NCBI GenBank assembly: GCA_016932145.1
Contig: JAFGDI010000108.1
Span: 1-5,798, forward strand
From: Sedimentisphaerales bacterium
Lineage (GTDB): Bacteria > Planctomycetota > Phycisphaerae > Sedimentisphaerales > SM23-30
Reading direction: 5' to 3'
Length of the DNA: 5,798 nucleotides
Below are positions 1 to 4,946 of the stretch, one piece after another. Both the position numbers and the translations under genes were made by a program. The notes below the pieces were generated by a model. The model had not been told where the DNA came from. It searched no databases and worked only from the letters and a program-made list of their open reading frames with translations. Every line of letters begins with the position of its first letter. Position 1 is the first letter of the stretch.

Positions 1-75
1 CGTTCTTGTTTGTGTGGTTGGTAAATTGATTTCCCGGTTAAAAATATTATTAGTCTTGTAATTATTATTAATTAG

Positions 76-119
76 GTTAATTTATATTGCTATTAATTTT
101 TCAATATCGGTAAATTAAC
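76..119 (+). promoter_or_regulatory. interrupted inverted repeat in the leader of the acetate operon
   Basis: GTTAATTTA (76-84) is the exact reverse complement of TAAATTAAC (111-119). Directly inside it TATTG (85-89) pairs with CAATA (102-106), leaving a 12-base loop (90-101) and a 4-base bulge (TCGG, 107-110). The 14 pairs lie 41 bases before the start codon of the DUF485 gene. The structure could be an operator for a dimeric regulator or an RNA stem in the leader. It is very AT-rich, so chance pairing is possible. I found no convincing sigma-70 or sigma-54 promoter in 1-159 to place it against. Confidence 0.3.
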
Positions 120-159
120 TATTTTTAAATTCTTTGTTTGAGTTGTTAAGGAGAAGATC

Positions 160-435
160 ATGCTGCATGAACCAGCACAACAGCAACATCACGACCCATC
201 GTCCGGGTATAAAACCGTAATAGGTGCCTGGATGTTCCTCATATATGCAATAGTATATGTGGGCTTTGTCACAATCAACCTGGTTAATGCCAGTCTTATG
301 GCCAAAGAAATTGTTTTTGGTCTTAATCTGGCCTGCGTCTATGGCTTTGGCCTTATTCTGCTGGCTATGATAATGGCTCTCATCTACAATTTCCTCTGTA
401 CCAAAAAAGAAAACCAGCTCAAAGGCCAGAAATAA
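160..435 (+). CDS. DUF485 family small inner-membrane protein, partner of the downstream symporter
   Basis: This 91-residue protein has a short polar, His/Gln-rich N-terminus (residues 1-18), two hydrophobic segments (about 20-42 and 53-79) and a Lys-rich cytoplasmic-type tail, which is the layout of the DUF485 family (E. coli YjcH, 104 residues). The segment after the first helix (around NLVNASLMAKEI) and the Gly-rich second helix fit that family. DUF485 genes usually sit directly before an ActP-type acetate symporter, as here. Their own role is not firmly known; a subunit or stabiliser of the symporter is the usual guess. The start is supported by AAGGAGA at 148-154, six bases before the ATG. 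The last codons form the left arm of an intrinsic terminator, so this gene may be transcribed more than the symporter. Family assignment is from recalled sequence features, not a search. Confidence 0.85.
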   Translation: MLHEPAQQQHHDPSSGYKTVIGAWMFLIYAIVYVGFVTINLVNASLMAKEIVFGLNLACVYGFGLILLAMIMALIYNFLCTKKENQLKGQK

Positions 436-459
436 CAACAATTTCTGGCTGTTTTTTTT
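425..459 (+). terminator. intrinsic terminator between the DUF485 gene and the symporter gene
   Basis: GCCAGAAAT (425-433) pairs perfectly with ATTTCTGGC (441-449) around the 7-base loop 434-440, and eight consecutive T follow at 452-459. The left arm includes the final codons and the first base of the TAA stop (433-435), so ribosomes finishing the DUF485 gene would cover it. It lies 55 bases before the symporter start. With no clear promoter after it, it most likely acts as a partial terminator that sets the ratio of the two products. Confidence 0.75.
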
Positions 460-513
460 GATTAAGGTTTCATTGATCTCATTTTAGAACATAAATTATT
501 TTGGAGAATATAT

Positions 514-2430
514 ATGGGTATGCTAGCTGAAATACAGCCCTTAGCAGTAGTAGTTTTTTCCTGTTTTGTAGGCTTTGTATTGTTTTTGAGTTTTTATCTG
601 GGGCGTCGCTCGAAAAGTGCCAGCGGCTATTTTGCCGCCGGCGGTCAGATCCACTGGGCCGTTAATGGTGTGAGTTTTGCCGGTGATTATCTTTCCGCAG
701 CGTCTTTTCTGGGCATTTGCGGTATGATCGCCACTGCTGGCTATGATGGCTTTCTCTATTCTATTGGCTATCTTGCCGGGTGGGTAGTAGCTCTCTTTGT
801 AGTTGCAGAACCAATGAAAAAGCTCGGCCGCTATACCTTTACTGATGCTCTTGACAGCAAATATAAGTCTCGCAGTATTCAGCTTGTTGCTGCTATCAGC
901 ACTCTGGTAGTATCAGTATTTTATCTTATCCCGCAGATGGTTGGGGCTGGTGTACTGGTCACGCCGCTGTTGGGCCTGGATCACTGGGTTGGCGTTGTGC
1001 TGGTTGGTGCTATCGTTATTACTATAGTAGCTACTGCCGGTATGTCTTCTACCACCTATGTTCAATTCCTTAAAGGTGGTTTGCTCATTATCTTCTCTGC
1101 TATTCTGGTTTTCTGTACGATCGATCGCGGCCTTTCCACTGGTGAGCCTGAGTATGATTATAAAACCGTTCCCTTTAGTAGTGTGTCAGGCAAGATCATC
1201 CCTCTCGATGCCAGCTATGCTGTAGCAGAGGTTGTTGATGATAAGTTTGTTGCTCTTAATAAAGATGGTAATACCTCCTGGTGGCTCAAAAATGTGAAAG
1301 ATGACCAGCCGGTTCTCGAAGAATGTCAGTGGGTTACTACTGCTGCTGATTCTGTAATCATTAACGGCCAGCCCAAGTCGCCTGATAATAAGCTCAGAAG
1401 TGTTGGTACTATCGAAAAGATAAAAGGTCAGTCTGATGTTAAGACCGGCTCTGTGGGTGTGTTTGAATATCTCTCTATTCTCGGTGATAAAGATACTATT
1501 ATCAAACGCTGGAAAAAGTCATTACCTTTGAAAACAGGTGCAGGTGAGACTATAGTCTATTATCCCAACTATACCTCTGGTGCTGACCTGATGAGACCTG
1601 GCCAGAAATTCAAGGTTGAAGGCTCTCTCCTCGAGCGCATCGATTTCGCCTCGCTTATGCTTGCCCTGTTTTGCGGTACTGCCGCATTACCTCATATTCT
1701 CATTCGCTACTATACCGTTCCCTCGCCTGCCTGTGCCCGCAAGTCAACTATTGTCGCTATCGGCTCTATTGGCCTGTTCTATATACTCACGCTCTATATG
1801 GGACTGGGGGCCATGACCAACAATGTTATAAATCTCGAAAGTGATAATATGTCAGCTCCGCTGCTGGCTAACTCTTTTGGCACACTCTTGTTCGCTATTA
1901 TCTCGGCTATTGCCTTTGCTACGGTACTTGGTACGGTGTCAGGTCTTATAGTCGCTGCCTCTGGTGCTATTGCCCATGACTTTATGGACAATTTCCTCGG
2001 TGTTAAAATGACCGATAAGCAGAAGGTATTTGCCGGTAAGGCCGCTGCTTTTTCTGTCGGCATAATTGCGATCATTCTTGGTATAGCATTTAAAGGTATG
2101 AATGTCTCTTTTCTGGTGGGCTGGGCTTTTGCCGTTGCCGCTTCTGCTAATCTGCCTGCGATCATTATGATGCTCTTCTGGAAGAAAACAACTGCTTCGG
2201 GTATCGTTGCTTCTATTCTGGTGGGTATGGTATCGTCGCTGGCTATTATCCTGCTTTCGCCCTCTATGTTCGCCAAGTATGGGCTCAACCCTGCCGATGC
2301 GATCATCCCTCTGGAAAGCCCGGCGATTATCTCTGTTCCACTTAGCTTTATCACTCTGGTCGTCGTCTCGCTCTTGACCAAAGGAACAGCACAAGATGCC
2401 GCAGACCTGAGAGCTGCTAACGCCAAATAA
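514..2430 (+). CDS. actP: ActP-like sodium:solute symporter (probable acetate/short-chain monocarboxylate uptake)
   Basis: An inner-membrane secondary transporter of the solute:sodium symporter (SSS, LeuT-fold) family with about 13 hydrophobic helices. Close ActP hallmarks are the early helix with GDYLSAASFLG (57-67), GMSSTTYVQFLKGGLL (176-191), GTAALPHILIRYYTV (388-402) and IAFATVLGTVSGLIVAASGAIAHD (466-489), the last covering the Ser/Thr-rich Na+-site helix. E. coli ActP (549 residues) takes up acetate and similar monocarboxylates; substrate here is inferred. At 638 residues the protein is longer, because about 170 polar residues (205-375) separate the helix ending near 203 from the helix starting near 376, a loop that faces the periplasm in this fold and is only about 40 residues in ActP. 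GGAGA at 503-507, six bases before ATG, supports this start over Met3. It is the second gene of the DUF485-symporter pair and ends just before a strong hairpin. Confidence 0.88.
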   Translation: MGMLAEIQPLAVVVFSCFVGFVLFLSFYLGRRSKSASGYFAAGGQIHWAVNGVSFAGDYLSAASFLGICGMIATAGYDGFLYSIGYLAGWVVALFVVAEPMKKLGRYTFTDALDSKYKSRSIQLVAAISTLVVSVFYLIPQMVGAGVLVTPLLGLDHWVGVVLVGAIVITIVATAGMSSTTYVQFLKGGLLIIFSAILVFCTIDRGLSTGEPEYDYKTVPFSSVSGKIIPLDASYAVAEVVDDKFVALNKDGNTSWWLKNVKDDQPVLEECQWVTTAADSVIINGQPKSPDNKLRSVGTIEKIKGQSDVKTGSVGVFEYLSILGDKDTIIKRWKKSLPLKTGAGETIVYYPNYTSGADLMRPGQKFKVEGSLLERIDFASLMLALFCGTAALPHILIRYYTVPSPACARKSTIVAIGSIGLFYILTLYMGLGAMTNNVINLESDNMSAPLLANSFGTLLFAIISAIAFATVLGTVSGLIVAASGAIAHDFMDNFLGVKMTDKQKVFAGKAAAFSVGIIAIILGIAFKGMNVSFLVGWAFAVAASANLPAIIMMLFWKKTTASGIVASILVGMVSSLAIILLSPSMFAKYGLNPADAIIPLESPAIISVPLSFITLVVVSLLTKGTAQDAADLRAANAK

Positions 2431-2458
2431 AACCACTCTTTGTAGTGTCTGATTATTT

Positions 2459-2490
2459 ACGGGCCTGTCATTTCGTTATGACAGGCCCGT
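2459..2490 (+). terminator. terminator hairpin after the symporter gene
   Basis: ACGGGCCTGTCAT (2459-2471) and ATGACAGGCCCGT (2478-2490) form a perfect 13-bp stem around the 6-base loop TTCGTT. It starts 28 bases after the symporter stop codon. The following bases (TGCTTTAACC) are only weakly T-rich, so termination may be less efficient than the stem suggests. No other candidate end for the operon is visible nearby. Confidence 0.65.
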
Positions 2491-2542
2491 TGCTTTAACC
2501 GCTTTATGCTAACGGTTCACACGGATTTTCTTCTCTGGGAAC

Positions 2543-2560
2543 GCCGAGCCCCAGCTCGGC
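2543..2560. repeat. short GC-rich hairpin, possible dispersed palindromic repeat
   Basis: GCCGAGC (2543-2549) pairs exactly with GCTCGGC (2554-2560) around the loop CCCA, in an AT-rich spacer. No T-tract follows on either strand, so it is not a normal terminator. I recall similar GGGAACGCCGAG/CTCGGC strings as dispersed intergenic repeats in other bacteria, but only a genome search can show that here. Confidence 0.4.
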
Positions 2561-2656
2561 TATTATCAGCCAAAACTAACAGACTGCTAGATACCAGGAT
2601 AGAGGATTATATCTACTATTAAAATATCGAGCTCAAACCGTTTTTTTTGCGTAATC

Positions 2657-2841
2657 GTTCACGGAAGAAGAAATAAGAAATAAGCTCAGGTTTCGCCTTC
2701 GGCGAGGCGTATTTAAGCAGGCTTTGCCTGTAATATAAATCAGACAGCTTCGTGCGGAGCGAGAATCATGAGCCCCGATGCTAGTTCGGGATTTCGGATT
2801 ACCTCAACTTATTTCTTGTTTCTTGTTTCTTATTACTGAAC
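2657..2841. repeat. 185-bp MITE-like element with heptad-repeat inverted ends
   Basis: The left end (2657-2691) reads GTTCA, six linking bases, AAGAAAT twice, then AAGCTCAGGT. The right end on the opposite strand (2841 back to 2801) reads GTTCA, five linking bases, AAGAAAC twice, AAGAAAT once, then AAGTTGAGGT. The ends are thus matching inverted repeats, the right one with an extra heptad; the inner 22 bases pair with three mismatches. The core (2692-2800) holds a row of small hairpins: TCGCC/GGCGA (2693-2705), CAGGC/GCCTG (2718-2730), a GCTTC/GGAGC stem (about 2748-2761) and CCCGA/TCGGG (2774-2790). No transposase or open frame lies inside. This fits a non-autonomous mobile or dispersed repeat. 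A structured RNA is the alternative. Target-site duplications are not evident. Confidence 0.6.
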
Positions 2842-2847
2842 AATTAA

Positions 2848-2887
2848 GTTCACAGTTATCTTTGCTATTTATATAAACACTGTGAAC
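2848..2887 (-). terminator. weak candidate terminator of the phosphatase gene
   Basis: GTTCACAGT (2848-2856) and ACTGTGAAC (2879-2887) form a perfect 9-bp inverted repeat with a 22-base loop, about 50 bases beyond the phosphatase stop codon on the - strand. On that strand the hairpin is followed by TTAATTGTT, only a poor T-tract. It may instead be an operator-like site, or a relic of the neighbouring repeat element, whose ends carry the same GTTCA word. Confidence 0.3.
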
Positions 2888-2937
2888 AGTTATGTTTTAT
2901 ATGTTTCTCTGATGTCTGTGTCTGATTAAACTTGAAA

Positions 2938-4533
2938 CTACATATACCCCATATTTTCCAGATGGCGTTCCAGACTCTTTTGCTCCTGCTGTGATAAGAT
3001 ATAACTGCCGGTTTCTACTTCTGAGACAGAACCGGAAAAAGTAATCTTCAGCTTATCCTCGAAGGCATCGCTTAGAACCTTACCGTCCAGCCCTTCAGGA
3101 ATTGCCAGCCCCAGGGCGGCATAAATAGTAGGTGTCATGTCGGCAATTCTCGCATCAGCCGTTGTCTGTGACTTCACGCCGCGACCATTAAACAGGTACA
3201 TGCCATCACTATGGTGAAAGCCCTTGAGTTTTTCAGGATTACCGGGGACAAGCCATTTGTCACCTTTGACATGGTTACGGAAAAAGTAATTCTTCGCCGG
3301 GATTACTATCAGGTCACCCAGCGAACCATCATTTGCCGCTTGCGGCCCGTATAGCTCCTGGGGTGACATGACCTTTTCGATAAGCTGCTCGCCTGTCTCT
3401 GGGTGACGCAGGTTTAAAAACTTATTCTTTATCTCAGCGTACAAAGCATTATACTCTGTATCTGCCACAATGCCATGTTTCCACCGGCTTTTCATATTGA
3501 AACATACGCTTGCCTGATGATGGCTATATGTGCTGAAGGCCCGTGTGTGTTTCAGGTCCAGCTTCATCTGGTCTGCAATGTTGTTACTGCTGCTTGCCGA
3601 CTTCAGTATCTTGTTCATATTCTTTTTCAGCTTATACATAACGCGACCGGCTGTTTGCCCGCATGACAGATAGCCCCACTGTTTGAGCAATATATTTGGT
3701 TCTATTATATAATCGCCCAGTAAGGTATGGCCATGATCACTGGCAACTATTATAAGGTCTTGTTCACTGTCGCAATATTCTGTCAGACGAGCAAATAAAT
3801 TGTCCATATCAGAAAAAAGATCATATATCTCCTTTGCAACTTCAGGGTGTGAACTAAGATAATCAGCAGTGGCGTATTGCAGGCCGCGATGCATGAAACT
3901 GTCGAAGGTATGGATCTGTATCGCCATCAAGCGCCAGTCAGGATATTTGGACATTACCAGATTTGTCAGCTCCAGCTCATTTTTATGCCTGAGCTTTACT
4001 TGCCTTACCGACTCTTTTAACTCACTCAATGTGCTCATGCTCTCTGAGCCATTCCAGAATAAAGTCAGATCGTATTTGGGAATATGCTTTATGATATCAT
4101 TTTTCAAAGCGGCAGGCCAGGTAAAGTTGCAGTTCATACCCGGACAACCAAAGCCACTCACAACTGCACCTTTTACTTCAGGGGGCGGATATGTCACTGG
4201 CATATTCAGACTTATTACAGTATGACCACGGTCACTGAGATATTTCCACATGGTCTCGACCGCTATTGAATGGTAACCTGTTGGCTGTATTTTACCAGTT
4301 CTAAAACTGAACTCCTCAAAATCCAGTACCTTGTGCTTATCCGGGTTAACCCCTGTCATAAAACTCGCCCACCCCGGCGGAGTCAAAGGCGGATCTGTTG
4401 ATTTTAATATCCCGCTTCGGCCTTCTTCTTTTAATCGGGCCAGACATGGCATCACACCCTTTTCGATCATGTGATCGAATATTTGCCAGGTTCCCCCGTC
4501 GATTCCTATAGCCATAATTCTTCTATAGCTCAT
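2938..4533 (-). CDS. alkaline-phosphatase-superfamily hydrolase (type I phosphodiesterase/nucleotide pyrophosphatase-like)
   Basis: A 531-residue metal-dependent hydrolase of phosphate mono- or diesters; the substrate is unknown. The family signature is clear: IDGG near the N-terminus (metal ligand Asp12), TPPGWASFMTG (51-61) with Thr51 as probable nucleophile, HTFDSFMH (208-215) with ligands Asp211 and His215, ASDHGH (264-269) with Asp266 and His267, and FHHSDG (439-444) with His441 as the last ligand. All expected two-metal-site residues are therefore present and it should be active. No signal peptide or membrane helix is seen, so the protein is probably cytoplasmic. The region around 290-360 is less conserved in character and rich in Lys/Ser, and probably forms a cap that sets specificity. 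AAAGGAG lies seven bases before ATG and favours this start over Met7. Its neighbours, a metal transporter upstream and the acetate operon convergent, give no pathway clue. Confidence 0.82.
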   Translation of the reverse strand: MSYRRIMAIGIDGGTWQIFDHMIEKGVMPCLARLKEEGRSGILKSTDPPLTPPGWASFMTGVNPDKHKVLDFEEFSFRTGKIQPTGYHSIAVETMWKYLSDRGHTVISLNMPVTYPPPEVKGAVVSGFGCPGMNCNFTWPAALKNDIIKHIPKYDLTLFWNGSESMSTLSELKESVRQVKLRHKNELELTNLVMSKYPDWRLMAIQIHTFDSFMHRGLQYATADYLSSHPEVAKEIYDLFSDMDNLFARLTEYCDSEQDLIIVASDHGHTLLGDYIIEPNILLKQWGYLSCGQTAGRVMYKLKKNMNKILKSASSSNNIADQMKLDLKHTRAFSTYSHHQASVCFNMKSRWKHGIVADTEYNALYAEIKNKFLNLRHPETGEQLIEKVMSPQELYGPQAANDGSLGDLIVIPAKNYFFRNHVKGDKWLVPGNPEKLKGFHHSDGMYLFNGRGVKSQTTADARIADMTPTIYAALGLAIPEGLDGKVLSDAFEDKLKITFSGSVSEVETGSYILSQQEQKSLERHLENMGYM

Positions 4534-4944
4534 GTGTATGCTCCTTTGGTTAGAAGGTTAATAAGCATTACACTGCATAAAACAGCGAAAAGTTTATAGC
4601 GTACATATATGCATTCGTTTTCAGTGGATAGTTTTTTGAAAACAATTTGTATTGTGCAAAGCATTGACGGGCAATGCCAATGAGACCCGGTGGGGGCCTG
4701 TTACTTCTGCGTATATGCTATCGCTTCCTGTATCTCTTCATTTTAGCTGCTATAGCCTCTTGTGACAACCTTCGACTTGCTACTCCAAAACCAAAATGGC
4801 AGGCCCAGATGACATATTAATAAGATAATCGTCCCTGAGGTTGCGTCAAGGGGGTAAAGTGTGGTTGGCAGACACACATATTTTTTTCAAAATTAATATT
4901 AATCAGAGATGTGACAGAGCAGAAATTGTTTTGGGCCTGCCATT
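4534..4944. other. 411-bp spacer between the cation transporter and phosphatase genes
   Basis: No secure gene is present. The stretch holds the phosphatase ribosome binding site next to its start, a 6-bp hairpin GCATTG/CAATGC (4661-4677), a doubtful small + strand frame (4674-4820), a weak promoter candidate reading toward the phosphatase (4822-4849) and nearly all of the long-range inverted repeat (4793-4946). Bases 4541-4660 are AT-rich with no clear promoter on the - strand. Confidence 0.65.
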
Positions 4945-4946
4945 TT
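4793..4946 (-). repeat. perfect 15-bp inverted repeat with 124-bp spacer after the cation transporter gene
   Basis: AAAATGGCAGGCCCA (4793-4807) and TGGGCCTGCCATTTT (4932-4946) are exact reverse complements. The right arm covers two of the three stop-codon bases of the cation transporter gene. Read on the - strand, the arms have the A-tract, GC stem, T-tract order of an intrinsic terminator (the far arm ends CCATTTTGGTTTTGG), but the loop is 124 bases instead of a few. It may be a terminator split by an insertion, a small palindromic-ended repeat, or a long-range RNA stem. Confidence 0.5.
4822..4849 (-). promoter_or_regulatory. possible sigma-70 promoter for the phosphatase gene
   Basis: On the - strand TTGACG (4849-4844) is followed after 16 bases by TATCTT (4827-4822), matching five and four of six consensus positions. 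It would give a leader of roughly 280 bases before the phosphatase start. The match is modest and it lies inside the long-range inverted repeat, so this is a weak call. Confidence 0.2.

Larger units (their letters stand above)
2431..2937. other. 507-bp non-coding spacer between convergent genes, rich in hairpins and repeats
   Basis: No convincing gene is present on either strand. From left to right it holds the symporter terminator hairpin (2459-2490), a compact GC-rich hairpin (2543-2560), an AT-rich stretch with an isolated T8 run (2641-2648), the 185-bp inverted-repeat element (2657-2841) and a 9-bp inverted repeat (2848-2887). The rest (2888-2937) is plain AT-rich sequence downstream of the phosphatase stop. 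The hexamer GTTCAC recurs at 2514-2519, 2657-2662 and 2848-2853, with its complement at 2882-2887. Confidence 0.75.

Noticed and set aside
75..90. Sigma-54-like GG...GC promoter upstream of the DUF485 gene
   Set aside because: The distance between GG (75-76) and GC (89-90) is two bases longer than the fixed -24/-12 spacing.
115..441. Open frame antisense to the DUF485 gene
   Set aside because: It is opposite a convincing small membrane protein with a good ribosome binding site, and shows no family features of its own.
1794..2436. Two long open frames antisense to the end of the symporter gene (1794-2426 and 1939-2436)
   Set aside because: They lie wholly or almost wholly opposite a strongly conserved ActP-like coding sequence. 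Their translations show no recognisable domain, and they arise from codon bias of the real gene.
2641..2648. T8 run as an intrinsic terminator
   Set aside because: No GC-rich stem precedes it on the + strand, and the GAGCTC word nearby is only a 6-base palindrome.
2811..2832. Tandem heptads (TTTCTTG-type) as the start of a CRISPR array or a VNTR locus
   Set aside because: There are only three units with no spacers, and they are better explained as one end of the inverted-repeat element, matched by two units at the other end.
3475..4269. Short + strand frames inside the phosphatase gene (3475-3666, 3869-4225, 4084-4269)
   Set aside because: All lie opposite conserved catalytic regions of the hydrolase and have no ribosome binding sites or recognisable motifs.
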